Below, piece after piece: positions 41,246 through 49,446 of a stretch of DNA of 64,000 bases. A program made the position numbers and the translations under genes. The notes under the pieces were generated by a model. That model had not been told where the DNA came from. It worked only from the letters and a program-made list of their open reading frames with translations, and did not search any database. Within the stretch, counting starts at the first letter, position 1; every line of letters begins with the position of its first letter. Source of the DNA: Bryobacterales bacterium (lineage in GTDB: Bacteria > Acidobacteriota > Terriglobia > Bryobacterales > Bryobacteraceae); contig JADLCT010000059.1 in NCBI GenBank assembly GCA_020847045.1, forward strand, positions 124,001 through 188,000, in the 5' to 3' direction.

Positions 41246-42343
41246 CTATCGCAGCAGCGGCCGCAGCGCCTTGGCGAACTCGCCGGCCTGCCGCACGAAT
41301 CCGAGGTCGGTCGGGTGCGAGCCGTCGATGGTCCCTTCGCCGTCGGTCCCCAACAGCCGCGTGGCTTCCAGATAGGCCAGGCCAGGTACCCTCTCCGCCT
41401 TCAGCTTCGCGTACTCCTCCCGCAGGGCCACATGGTTGGTCTCGTTGCGCTCGCGCCGTTGCGGGTTCAGAAAGCCGTCGGCGTAGTTCCGGTCTTCGAC
41501 CAGCAGGATGGGCGTCTTCGGGTGCGCGGCGCGCAGGGTTTTGACGATCGGCCCGGTCCGTTCGCGCACCTCGGCCGCCACCATGTTCGGCAGGCAGTCA
41601 ATCACGAAGACGGCCGGGTCCAACTCCACCAGGAACCGGGTCACCTCGGGCTCCATTTTTCCATTCCCCGAAAAGCCCAGATTGAGCACTTCGCGGTCCA
41701 GCCAGCGGCCCAGCAGCGACACGTGCGTCATGCCCGAGCGCGAAGCCGAGTAGCCGTGCGTGATCGAGGTGCCATAGAACACCACCGGCTTGCGTCCAGC
41801 CGGGCGCGCCGGAGCCTTATCCACGGTGCTTCCCTTGGGCACGCCGATTTCCAGTGACTTCAGCACGTTTCCCATCGGCAGATACAACATGTATTCGCGC
41901 TCGCCCGGGGTCATCGACGGCGCCAGCGCGTCTTCGTTGTCCGGATACTTCGTGGCCCGGCCGATGCCCAGCCAGCGCCACTGCGCGGGGCCGGTTTTCA
42001 CATACAGGTCCAAGCCGCTCGACGCCACCGCCGTGCTGTTGGCCCCGGCCAGCCGCTCCAGACCCAGGCTCCACCGCGCATGGATAGACGTCGTGTTCGC
42101 CACGAACCGCACCAGCATGCCCGCCGGCTGGCGGCTCAGGCTCCACACGGCATCGCGCACCACGCCGCGCGCCCGGCCTGGCAGCCGGTCATACGGCGCG
42201 TCCACATCACGGAACGCCTGCCCCTCCAGGGTGAACTGCCGCGCGTCGCGCCAGGTTAGCTCCGGTTTGGGCTCGGTCTGCTGCGCCGCTCCCGCCGCCG
42301 CTCCGCCGAGCAGCCATCCAAACTCTCTTCTGCCGATGATCAT
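41246..42343 (-). CDS. SGNH/GDSL-type hydrolase
   Basis: 365 aa with an N-terminal Arg pair and hydrophobic stretch (IGRREFGWLLGGAAAGAAQ), a likely Tat-type signal. The first 170 residues form the beta-rich domain seen before SGNH hydrolases (YDRLPGRARGVVRDAVWSLS). The catalytic domain has block I VVFYGTSITHGYSA with the nucleophile Ser, Gly in LGFSGNGKM, Asn in DCLPNM and the Asp-His pair in TIDGSHPTDLGF. A secreted esterase, perhaps a carbohydrate deacetylase. Thirty bases separate its stop from the start of the DUF1080 gene on the same strand. Confidence 0.88.
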   Translation of the reverse strand: MIIGRREFGWLLGGAAAGAAQQTEPKPELTWRDARQFTLEGQAFRDVDAPYDRLPGRARGVVRDAVWSLSRQPAGMLVRFVANTTSIHARWSLGLERLAGANSTAVASSGLDLYVKTGPAQWRWLGIGRATKYPDNEDALAPSMTPGEREYMLYLPMGNVLKSLEIGVPKGSTVDKAPARPAGRKPVVFYGTSITHGYSASRSGMTHVSLLGRWLDREVLNLGFSGNGKMEPEVTRFLVELDPAVFVIDCLPNMVAAEVRERTGPIVKTLRAAHPKTPILLVEDRNYADGFLNPQRRERNETNHVALREEYAKLKAERVPGLAYLEATRLLGTDGEGTIDGSHPTDLGFVRQAGEFAKALRPLLR

Positions 42344-42350
42344 AGCTCCA

Positions 42351-42722
42351 TCAGTCTACCGGATCGCCCGCGGCCGTCGGCCGGACAGACGCCTCTGGTA
42401 CAGGGTCCAGGCTTCCCATCGCCACAGTCCCCCGGCAGGACCACAGCCGCCGCAACGTCAACCGTCCGCCGCGGGCGATGCCGAACCGCGTCACGGCATG
42501 GCGCGAATACTCCGAGCAGGTGGGCCGGTAGCGGCAGCGAATGACAAGGCTCGAAACGGGGCGCAGCCACCGCTGGTAGGCTTCCACCGTCCGCACATAG
42601 CCCCATGCCGTCCACTGCCGCTCCGGCGTTCGCCCGGCGTCGGCCACGGCGAACAGCAGCAGCAGGGCCAGCGCCGCCAGATATCCGTGCGGCCGCCTCA
42701 GGCAGCGCCGCAATGGGGGCAT
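42351..42722 (-). CDS. yidD: Membrane protein insertion efficiency factor YidD
   Basis: 123 aa. The family core is VRTVEAYQRWLRPVSSLVIR followed by CRYRPTCSEYSRHAV and GGRLTLRRLWSC, matching YidD (C-x-PTCS-x-Y). Unlike the short canonical protein it begins with an extra hydrophobic helix (YLAALALLLLFAVADAG), and it is not next to rnpA, rpmH or yidC. The chosen ATG at 42722 lies within the end of the upstream gene (25-base overlap). YidD assists YidC-dependent membrane insertion. Confidence 0.85.
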   Translation of the reverse strand: MPPLRRCLRRPHGYLAALALLLLFAVADAGRTPERQWTAWGYVRTVEAYQRWLRPVSSLVIRCRYRPTCSEYSRHAVTRFGIARGGRLTLRRLWSCRGTVAMGSLDPVPEASVRPTAAGDPVD

Positions 42723-43072
42723 CGCGTGCTTACCTGCAGCCGCTTGTTCTTGCAGTTCTGGCACTCCACCAACTCGCCTTTGGGCCGCGAGAGAACGTAA
42801 ATGATCAATCCCACCACGCTCAAAAACAGCACCAGAGCCATCCACAGCACGGGGCTGTCCATGCCGCGCGCCTTGGCGTCACGCGCCACCCACACCAACA
42901 GAGCGATGTTCACCACCAGAATCACGATGGGGATCAGCAGCAGCGTTCCGCTGCACGCCAGGCAACTGAGCGCGGCCGCCGCGTCGCCGCTGTCGTCGGC
43001 CAGCAAAGGAGCGGCGCTCAGCAACAGCGCGGGCAAGCGGAATTGGGCGCTACGGGTAGGGTGGGAGATCAT
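42698..43072 (-). CDS. Membrane protein with C-terminal zinc ribbon (PLDc_N-like)
   Basis: 124 aa. An N-terminal signal-like segment, then two hydrophobic helices: TLLLIPIVILVVNIALLVWV and SPVLWMALVLFLSVVGLIIY, separated by RDAKARGMDSP as in phospholipase-D-nuclease N-terminal (PLDc_N) proteins. The C-terminus has CQNCKNKRLQVSTRCPHCG, a four-Cys zinc ribbon. Function unknown. It overlaps yidD and is probably cotranscribed with it. Confidence 0.75.
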   Translation of the reverse strand: MISHPTRSAQFRLPALLLSAAPLLADDSGDAAAALSCLACSGTLLLIPIVILVVNIALLVWVARDAKARGMDSPVLWMALVLFLSVVGLIIYVLSRPKGELVECQNCKNKRLQVSTRCPHCGAA

Positions 43073-43129
43073 GTGAGCTTCCAGGGTCTTGGAGCAAACG
43101 ATAGCCGCTTCGCGCCGCCCAAGTCAAGT

Positions 43130-43165
43130 AAAAAGCAGAACCCCGGAAACGCGTGGCTTCCGGGG
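43130..43165 (-). terminator. Rho-independent terminator of the aldolase gene
   Basis: CCCCGGAA (43141-43148) and TTCCGGGG (43158-43165) form an 8-base perfect stem with a 9-base loop. On the minus strand it is followed by TTCTGCTTTTT. It lies 28 bases beyond the stop of the HpcH/HpaI gene. Confidence 0.85.
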
Positions 43166-43192
43166 CTTGGCTTTGAAACGGAATCCGGTTCG

Positions 43193-44038
43193 TTAGAAGA
43201 GATTGGTCGGCCTTCTCGACCACTTCTGCCCCTTCTCGGCGGCAATGCCCTCCAGCGCCGCCACGTGCGTGCCGGTCTGCGTCAGAACGTGGTGCAGATC
43301 GTTGCCGATGCTGATGAAGCGGAAGCCCTTGTCCAGGAATTCGCCCACGCGGGGCGTTCCAAACAGGAACACTCCCAGGATCACGTTGTTCTTTTTCGCG
43401 TTCGCCACCAGCTTGTCCGTCGCCGCGCCCAGCTCGGGCGACGTGTACATGTGGGGGAATTCATACTTCTCAAACAGGCCCATCGACATGCACAGGTCGT
43501 TCTGGCCCAGGAACAGAATGTCCACGCCGGGCACGGCCGCTATGGATTCGATGTTCTCGATGCAGGACGCCGTTTCCACCTGCAGCGCCACGACGATGTT
43601 CTTGTTGGCGTTCGGCACATAGCCCAGCAGCCCGGCTTTGTGTGTGGCCCGCTGCGGGAAGTACACGCTGCGCGTGCCCGCCGTGGGATAGCGTGTGCAA
43701 CTCACGCCCGCCCTGGCCTCTTCGGCCGTGTTGATGTAGGGAATCAGCACGCCGTCGGCGCCCAGGTCCAGCGCCTGCTGAATTCCATTGCGGTCGTGAT
43801 AGCCGCCCACGCGCACCATGGACTTGGCGCCGCCGCTGGCGATGGCGCACAGCATCGCCGACAGACGCTCAGGATCCATCGGGCCGTGCTGTGTGTCCAC
43901 CAGCAGCCAGTCATATCCGCTGTGCGCCAACTGTTCGGCCACCGTGGGACTATGCGAATTGAGAAACAACCCCATCTTGGGCTGTCCCGCGCGCAATTGC
44001 GCTTTGAAATCGGCGCCGCTCAGCGTCGCATCAGACAT
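43193..44038 (-). CDS. HpcH/HpaI aldolase/citrate lyase family protein
   Basis: 281 aa class II pyruvate-aldolase fold. WLLVDTQHGPMDPERL carries the catalytic Asp/His region, VRVGGYHDRNGIQQALDLGA the conserved Arg, GVLIPYINTAEEA and VALQVETASCIENIESIAAV the metal-binding Glu, followed by LFLGQNDLCMSMG, the second metal ligand region. Such enzymes cleave or form 2-keto-3-deoxy sugar acids or 4-hydroxy-2-oxo acids. It stands alone between a terminator and the divergent tyrS, so the substrate cannot be inferred from context. Confidence 0.9.
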   Translation of the reverse strand: MSDATLSGADFKAQLRAGQPKMGLFLNSHSPTVAEQLAHSGYDWLLVDTQHGPMDPERLSAMLCAIASGGAKSMVRVGGYHDRNGIQQALDLGADGVLIPYINTAEEARAGVSCTRYPTAGTRSVYFPQRATHKAGLLGYVPNANKNIVVALQVETASCIENIESIAAVPGVDILFLGQNDLCMSMGLFEKYEFPHMYTSPELGAATDKLVANAKKNNVILGVFLFGTPRVGEFLDKGFRFISIGNDLHHVLTQTGTHVAALEGIAAEKGQKWSRRPTNLF

Positions 44039-44165
44039 AAATCACTTTCCTCCCAGACTTTCGATTGGTGCGTTCTCCGGCTGGACGCCGGGGCTCATGA
44101 CACTATAACCCAACGCGCGAATCCCGCCTCAGGAGGCTCACCCGCGCCCCCCCTACAATAGGAGG

Positions 44166-45362
44166 GTGGCTCCGCTCCCCATCGAAGAACAGATTACTTA
44201 CATCAAGAAAGGCCTCTCTGAGCTGATCCGCGAGGAGGATCTCCGCGAACGCCTGAGACAGGCCGCCGCCAAGGGAGAACCCCTCCGTGTGAAAGCCGGA
44301 TTTGACCCCACCGCGCCGGATCTCCACCTGGGCCACACCGTGCTGCTCCGCAAAATGAAACATTTTCAGGACATGGGGCACCAGGTGATCTTCCTGATCG
44401 GCGACATGACCGGACTGATCGGCGACCCCACGGGCCGCAACATTACGCGCCCGCCGATGACGCGCGAACTGATCGCGGAAAACGCCGAGACCTACAAAGC
44501 GCAGGTCTTCAAGATCCTTGACCCCGAGCGCACGGTTGTCGATTTCAACTCCCGCTGGCTTGAACCGCTGCGCTTTGAGGAGATGATCCGTCTCTGTTCG
44601 AAGTACACCGTCGCCCGGCTGCTGGAGCGGGACGACTTCGCCAAACGTTACCGCGAGAACACGCCCATCAGCGTGCACGAACTGCTCTACCCGCTCGCGC
44701 AGGGTTACGATTCGGTGTGCCTCCGGTGTGACGTGGAGATGGGCGGCAACGATCAGAAGTTCAATCTTCTGGTGGGACGCGAGTTGCAGCGCGACTGGGG
44801 GCAGCCGCCGCAGATCGTCGCCACCGTTCCCCTGTTGGAGGGACTGGACGGCGTGGAGAAAATGTCGAAGTCCAAGGGCAACTACGTCGGCATCGCCGAG
44901 CCCGCCGCCGTGATGGTGAAAAAGCTCATGTCCATACCGGATGAGCTGATGCCGCGCTACTGGGAGCTGTTGACGGACCGTTCGCTGGCCAGCATCGCGG
45001 CCATGAAGAACAGCCATCCGCGCGAAGCGAAGCTGGAGCTGGCGGAAACCATCGTCCAGGACTTCCACGGCCAGGCCGCCGCGCGCGAGGCCTGCCAGGA
45101 GTGGCTGCGCGTGGTCAGCCAGGGGCAGGTGCCTTCCGACATCGAGGAGTTCTCGCTGGACGGCTCGCTGCGCATCGACAAGGCGCTTGTGCACACCGGG
45201 TTGGCGCAGTCCGGCGCCGACGCACAGCGCAAGGTGAAGTCTGGCTCGGTGGAGGTGGATGGCGCGCGCATCTCCGATTTCGTCACCCTGGCCGCACCTG
45301 GCCGGTACATCGTGCGCGTGGGAAAGGGCTGGAGAAGGGTTGTCCTGCGCAATGGAGCCTGA
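44166..45362 (+). CDS. tyrS: Tyrosyl-tRNA synthetase
   Basis: 398 aa class I aminoacyl-tRNA synthetase. The HIGH-type motif is HLGH in [11 protein letters not shown], the tyrosine site includes [11 protein letters not shown], and the KMSKS loop is [13 protein letters not shown]. The C-terminal S4 RNA-binding domain begins [20 protein letters not shown] and ends with the [11 protein letters not shown] strand. This is the TyrZ-like subgroup by length and motif spacing. The GTG at 44166 is directly preceded by AGGAGG with almost no spacer, so a slightly later start is possible. Its 3' end overlaps the GNAT gene by 11 bases. Confidence 0.96.
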   Translation: MAPLPIEEQITYIKKGLSELIREEDLRERLRQAAAKGEPLRVKAGFDPTAPDLHLGHTVLLRKMKHFQDMGHQVIFLIGDMTGLIGDPTGRNITRPPMTRELIAENAETYKAQVFKILDPERTVVDFNSRWLEPLRFEEMIRLCSKYTVARLLERDDFAKRYRENTPISVHELLYPLAQGYDSVCLRCDVEMGGNDQKFNLLVGRELQRDWGQPPQIVATVPLLEGLDGVEKMSKSKGNYVGIAEPAAVMVKKLMSIPDELMPRYWELLTDRSLASIAAMKNSHPREAKLELAETIVQDFHGQAAAREACQEWLRVVSQGQVPSDIEEFSLDGSLRIDKALVHTGLAQSGADAQRKVKSGSVEVDGARISDFVTLAAPGRYIVRVGKGWRRVVLRNGA

Positions 45363-46194
45363 GGTTCTCACGCTAGCGGATCTCGACGATCTTCTCGCCT
45401 TGTGCCGCGCCGCGAACTGGAACCAGACCGAGGCCGACTGGCGCAGGGTGCTAAAGCTGGAACCGGAGCTGTGCCTGGGGATACGCGCGAGCGGACACAT
45501 TGTCGCGGCCGCCGCGGCCGTCACCTATCCCGCTTGGGAAGGCTTTCCGCCGCTTGCCTGGATCGGCATGGTGCTGACGCATCCGGACCACCGCGGCCAC
45601 GGTTTCGCGCGCCGCCTGATGACGCTGCTGACAACCACGCTGGACCGCCGCGGATTCGCCGTGCAGAAGCTGGACGCCACCAGCATGGGCCAGCCGTTGT
45701 ATGAGCAGTGCGGCTTCCGCGCCGAGCAACCCATTGAACGCTGGCGGCGCGAGCCATCGAAGAAGCGGGTGCACGCCACGGGCGTCGTCGAACCCTTCCA
45801 GTACGACCCGGCGCTCGATCTGCCCGCCTTCGGTTGGGACCGCTCACGCCTGTTGCCCTCGCTGCTGGAGGCGCCCGGGGCCGACGCCGCCCTCACCGAA
45901 GGAGGATTTGCCATGGGCCGTCCCGGCGCCATCGCCACCTATTTCGGGCCCTGCGCCGCCCGTTCGCCCCTGGCCGCCAAACGACTGGCCAACTGGTTTC
46001 TGGCACGCCACCACGGCGAAGTCGTATTCTGGGATCTGCTCCCTCAGAACGGGGAAGCCCAGGCGCTGGCCCGGTCGCTTGGCTTCCGTCCCGTCCGCAC
46101 GCTCGTGCGCATGGTGCGCTTGGCGCCCGGCTCCACGGAGCCGCCCCGGCGCGACGGGCACATCTTTGCCATTGCCGGCTTCGAGTTTGGATAA
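45352..46194 (+). CDS. GNAT acetyltransferase with tandem domains
   Basis: 280 aa. The first GNAT domain (residues 1-145) has [20 protein letters not shown], the acetyl-CoA pyrophosphate loop RGHGFA, and [10 protein letters not shown]. The C-terminal half (from about 165) resembles a degenerate second GNAT domain: [19 protein letters not shown] and [17 protein letters not shown], typical of the two-domain family with DUF1881-like C-termini. The ATG at 45352 is inside tyrS, and its stop overlaps the next start. It lies in a three-gene unit tyrS-GNAT-DHPS-like. Substrate unknown. Confidence 0.85.
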   Translation: MEPEVLTLADLDDLLALCRAANWNQTEADWRRVLKLEPELCLGIRASGHIVAAAAAVTYPAWEGFPPLAWIGMVLTHPDHRGHGFARRLMTLLTTTLDRRGFAVQKLDATSMGQPLYEQCGFRAEQPIERWRREPSKKRVHATGVVEPFQYDPALDLPAFGWDRSRLLPSLLEAPGADAALTEGGFAMGRPGAIATYFGPCAARSPLAAKRLANWFLARHHGEVVFWDLLPQNGEAQALARSLGFRPVRTLVRMVRLAPGSTEPPRRDGHIFAIAGFEFG

Positions 46195-47498
46195 TGCAAC
46201 GCAAACGGCTTGTTTGGAAACTTCGTGAAAGCGAACTCGTGTTCGCGGAACAGACGCTGGTGGGGGGCCTTGTGCCTGTCGCGCCCGGCGCAGCGCCGGA
46301 TGGAGCGCAATATGAGGATCCTCATCGCGCCTACTCGCGGGCCATGCTTCTGGAGGAGCAGGGCGCTTCGTTCGTCGTGCTGGGCGCCGAGGTTCTCCGC
46401 GCCGGCAAGCCGCTGCTTACGGCCGAGGAGCAGACCCGCCGCGTGATTCCCGTGCTTAAGAAGCTGCGCGGCGAAATCGGCATCCCCGTCGCCGTCGCCA
46501 CCACGCGCGCGGAAACCGCCCAGCGCGCCCTGGAGATGGGCGCCGAAATCATCTACGACCAGAGCGCGGCCAGCTTCGAACCACAGATCGCCAAAACGGC
46601 CGCCGACGCCTCCGGCGTCCTGATTCTCGGCCACATGCGTGGAACGCCGGAACGCTGGGCCAAGCAAGCCCCCGTTCCCGATCCCATCGCCACCGTGCTG
46701 GCCGATCTCGACGCCGGCGTTCACCGCGCGCGCATGGCGCACCTGTTAAACACGCAACTGGCCGTCGAGCCCGGCTTCAACATGGGCAAGCGCCGCGAGG
46801 AAAATGTCGCCGTCGCCGCCCGCGTGTTTTTGCTGAACCGCTTTGAGCTGCCCGTGTGCGTGAACGTCGCCACGCCGGGCGTGCTGAACGAGGAATCCTC
46901 CGGCGCTTCGCTTGCCGTGGCCACGTCGGCCGTTCTGGGCGCCGCCCACATGTTGATCGCCTTCGACGTTCCCGGCACGCTTGCCGCCGCCGCCGTCGCC
47001 GACGCCATCGGCCGCGTGAAGGCCTACGAAGCCAGCGTCCTGCCGAAGGAGAAGCTCCGCGAAACCCCGGGCTTCGGGAAACGTCCTTTGGGGCGGGAGA
47101 GCCGGCCGCCGCGGGAAGACGAGCCCGCCCCCGTGCCCGCCGCCGATACCAGGCGTCCCCGTTTCGAGCAGAACCCAACGGCCCCGAGAGCCGTCCGGGC
47201 GCCTGTGTCAGGACCTCCTGCGCGCACGACGGACCGTCCGCCCGCCGGCGGCGACCACCCGCCTTCGGGTGGCGACCGTCCGCCACGCCGTGAAGGTCCG
47301 CCGCGCCCGTTCCAGCCGCGCAACTATGGCCGCGATGACCGTCCGCCGCGCGGATTCAACCCCCGGGGCGACCGCCCGCCCATGGGCGGAGGCCGTCCTC
47401 CCCGCCGCGATTTCGGCCCACGCGATCAGGGCGGTCCGAAACGCTTTTCCGGACCACGCCCCCCGCGCGGCCCCAAGACAAATAAGCCCGGCGAATAG
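46194..47498 (+). CDS. Degenerate dihydropteroate-synthase-like protein with Arg/Gly/Pro-rich tail
   Basis: 434 aa. Residues about 20-300 follow the pterin-binding TIM-barrel of DHPS: HRAYSRAMLLEEQGASFVVLG, EQTRRVIPVLKKLRGEIGIP, TAQRALEMGAEIIYDQS, GVLILGHMRGTPERW, LAVEPGFNMGKRREEN and FDVPGTLAAAAVADAI. The catalytic pieces are missing: no NVTPDSF, no STRPG, the NDVSG element reads YDQSA, SRK is absent, and the RxHD near the end reads AFDV. The last 130 residues (from about 305) are Arg/Pro/Gly-rich with repeated RPPR and RGG-like units, as in tails of RNA helicases. It starts in an overlap with the GNAT gene. Probably not FolP; function unknown. Confidence 0.75.
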   Translation: MQRKRLVWKLRESELVFAEQTLVGGLVPVAPGAAPDGAQYEDPHRAYSRAMLLEEQGASFVVLGAEVLRAGKPLLTAEEQTRRVIPVLKKLRGEIGIPVAVATTRAETAQRALEMGAEIIYDQSAASFEPQIAKTAADASGVLILGHMRGTPERWAKQAPVPDPIATVLADLDAGVHRARMAHLLNTQLAVEPGFNMGKRREENVAVAARVFLLNRFELPVCVNVATPGVLNEESSGASLAVATSAVLGAAHMLIAFDVPGTLAAAAVADAIGRVKAYEASVLPKEKLRETPGFGKRPLGRESRPPREDEPAPVPAADTRRPRFEQNPTAPRAVRAPVSGPPARTTDRPPAGGDHPPSGGDRPPRREGPPRPFQPRNYGRDDRPPRGFNPRGDRPPMGGGRPPRRDFGPRDQGGPKRFSGPRPPRGPKTNKPGE

Positions 47499-47504
47499 CC
47501 GGGC
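47475..47504 (-). terminator. Hairpin terminator downstream of tRNA-Lys
   Basis: GCCCGGC (47486-47492) and GCCGGGC (47498-47504) form a perfect 7-base stem with a 5-base loop. On the minus strand it is followed by TTATTTGTCTT, so it would end the tRNA-Lys transcript about 70 bases after the tRNA. On the plus strand the TAG stop of the DHPS-like gene lies at its loop. Confidence 0.65.
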
Positions 47505-47575
47505 GGGGCCCAAGCGGCGCCTGCGTATTGGGGATACGTTCCTGGAGTGTCCGGATCGGACAATGATTTCTTTGG

Positions 47576-47648
47576 TGAGCCGGGCGGGACTCGAACCCGC
47601 GACCCTTTGATTAAAAGTCAAATGCTCTACCGACTGAGCTACCGGCCC
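47576..47648 (-). tRNA. tRNA-Lys (anticodon UUU)
   Basis: Minus strand begins GGGCCGGTAGCTCAGTCGG. The acceptor stem GGGCCGG pairs with CCGGCTC (one G-U), the D loop and the GGTTCGAGTCC T arm are canonical, and the anticodon loop CTTTTAA gives anticodon TTT with discriminator A. No CCA is encoded. It lies between the DHPS-like gene and the SDR gene. Confidence 0.96.
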
Positions 47649-47760
47649 GAATGAACAATTGGCGCTGATGCGCGCCTCGTGCGGGGACTCCTTTCACGAT
47701 AGCACAAGGCTCTCTGGCGGCAGGGCCTTTTCCACTCCGCCACCCCGGCCCGCGCCCCCC

Positions 47761-48477
47761 TCAAAAATATCCGTACGCCAGCCAGCCGCCGTCCACATAC
47801 AGCGAATGGCCGGTGATGAAGGACGCCCGCCGGCTGAGCAGGAACTCCACCGCTCCGGCCACGTCGTCCGGCCGCGCCAGACGGCCCAGCGGAATGCGCG
47901 CCTTGATCTGCTCCTCATTCACGTTGCCCGCCGCGATGTTGCGCCGCGTCATTTCGGTGGCCACATAGGCCGGGCCAACAGCGTTGACGCGAATGCCGAG
48001 AGAGGCCCACTCGATGGCCAGCACCTTGGTCAGCATCGCCACGCCGGCCTTGGCCGCGCAATAGGCCGCCCGGCGGGGAAACGCGGCTTCGGCGTTCGTG
48101 CTGGTGATGAACACGATGGAGCCTCCCGCCTCCGCCATGCGCCGTCCGCAGGCCTGCGCGATATAGAACGCGCCGTTCAGCTGCACGTCCACCATGCGCG
48201 CCCACTCCGGCGGCGGAAGCGACAGCGAATCATGCGGCCGGCTGACGCCCGCGCAATTCACCAGCCCATCCAGACGGCCAAACCGGCGCACCACCGCCGC
48301 GGCGGCCTCGTCACAGGAGGCGGCGTCGGTAATATCGCATGAGATGCTGAACGCGCCGCCTGGGGACTCGGCCAGATCGGCCACGGCCACGAGCGCTCCG
48401 GCCTGATCGAGACGCCGTGACACCTCGCCGCCGATCCCTCCGGCGCCGCCGGTCACAAGGATCACCTGATCGCGCAT
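47761..48477 (-). CDS. Short-chain dehydrogenase/reductase
   Basis: 238 aa classical SDR. The cofactor loop is VTGGAGGIGGEV, the structural motif LVNCAGVSRP (NAG reads NCAG), the catalytic Ser is in FITSTN, and the active site is YCAAK in RRAAYCAAKAGVAML. An Asp after the second strand (VADLA) suggests NAD preference. The C-terminus GHSLYVDGGWLAYG is typical of the FabG/glucose-dehydrogenase group. No operon partners; substrate unknown. Confidence 0.92.
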   Translation of the reverse strand: MRDQVILVTGGAGGIGGEVSRRLDQAGALVAVADLAESPGGAFSISCDITDAASCDEAAAAVVRRFGRLDGLVNCAGVSRPHDSLSLPPPEWARMVDVQLNGAFYIAQACGRRMAEAGGSIVFITSTNAEAAFPRRAAYCAAKAGVAMLTKVLAIEWASLGIRVNAVGPAYVATEMTRRNIAAGNVNEEQIKARIPLGRLARPDDVAGAVEFLLSRRASFITGHSLYVDGGWLAYGYF

Positions 48478-48534
48478 ACGTGGAGTATGAGCATACCATC
48501 GCGCCTGGGGTTCAGCCTCGTTCCGGAAGGGTAC

Positions 48535-49425
48535 TCATCCCGTTTCCCAATCCTCGATGGAACGCGGCCAGTCCTTCCCCAACAGCCGCGACAGTCCTCG
48601 GTCGGCAAACACGCGACCGCCCGTCTGGCAACGGGCGCAGTAGTTGCACTCGTTCGCCGCGTAGCGGATGCGTTGCACCGGAGCACCGCACACCGGGCAC
48701 GGTTGGCCGTACTTGCCATGTACGGCCATCTCCGGGCGGAACGCCGTGACGCCCTCGGGAAAGCCGCCCCGCGCCTCCGCGCGCAGGCGCACGATCCACT
48801 CTTGCATCACATGCACCACCGAGGCATGCAGGCGCGCCGCCTCGGCGGGCGCGAGCTTTCCGGTGAGCTGCAGCGGGGACAGACGGGCATGGTGCAGGAT
48901 CTCGTCCGAGTAGGCGTTGCCGATGCCGCTGAACAGGCGGGGATGGACAAGCGCCCTCTTCAGCGTGTGCGCATGCCCGGAGAGCACGGCGGCGAATTGA
49001 GCGGCCGTGGACGTCATCGGGTCGAGTCCGCCGGGGTCGAGCGCGCGCAGTCCCTCCTCGCCTCGCGCCAGGGTGAGCGAAGCGCGCCGCTGCGAACCGG
49101 CTTCCGTCAGGGTCAGTGTGCCGGCTGGAAAATCGAACGCGGCCAGCGCGTTCCGTCCGGCCAGTTTCGCGCCCGGCTTTTTCCAGTGCAGCCTTCCGGC
49201 GATCATCAGGTGCAACACCAGCCAGAGATCACCCTCCACGCCCACCGCGATCCGCTTGCCCACAAGGCGCAACGCGGCGACGCGGCGGCCGAAGGTCTCC
49301 TCGAGTTTGGGTTCGACGGAGCGGAGCAGGAACGGGCTGCCCAGACGGACGGCCTCCAGCGGCTGGCCTGCGATGCGTGCTTCGAGCGCCTCGATGTACA
49401 CCGTGAGGTCTGGCAGCTCTGGCAT
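48535..49425 (-). CDS. Formamidopyrimidine-DNA glycosylase (Fpg/Nei family)
   Basis: 296 aa base-excision repair enzyme. The start is fixed by chemistry: MPELPDLTVY gives the N-terminal catalytic Pro followed by PELPD after Met removal, so the ATG at 49425 and not the one directly upstream is expected. LVGKRIAVGVEGDLWLVLHL carries the conserved Lys, and PRLFSGIGNAYSDEIL is the H2TH region. The C-terminal zinc finger is CPVCGAPVQRIRY...CNYCARCQ. It removes oxidised bases and nicks the abasic site. Divergent from hrpB with 21 bases between starts. Confidence 0.93.
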   Translation of the reverse strand: MPELPDLTVYIEALEARIAGQPLEAVRLGSPFLLRSVEPKLEETFGRRVAALRLVGKRIAVGVEGDLWLVLHLMIAGRLHWKKPGAKLAGRNALAAFDFPAGTLTLTEAGSQRRASLTLARGEEGLRALDPGGLDPMTSTAAQFAAVLSGHAHTLKRALVHPRLFSGIGNAYSDEILHHARLSPLQLTGKLAPAEAARLHASVVHVMQEWIVRLRAEARGGFPEGVTAFRPEMAVHGKYGQPCPVCGAPVQRIRYAANECNYCARCQTGGRVFADRGLSRLLGKDWPRSIEDWETG

Positions 49426-49446
49426 CATGGTCAGTCTAGCGCCCGC

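Noticed and set aside
44147..44153. C7 run upstream of tyrS and G7 run at 18470 as phase-variation sites
   Set aside because: Shorter than the usual slippage-prone length, and located outside surface-glycan genes (upstream of a housekeeping gene or deep inside a hydrolase).
48487..49446. 960-base extension in front of hrpB
   Set aside because: It runs antisense through fpg; HrpB homology begins at the ATG at 49447.
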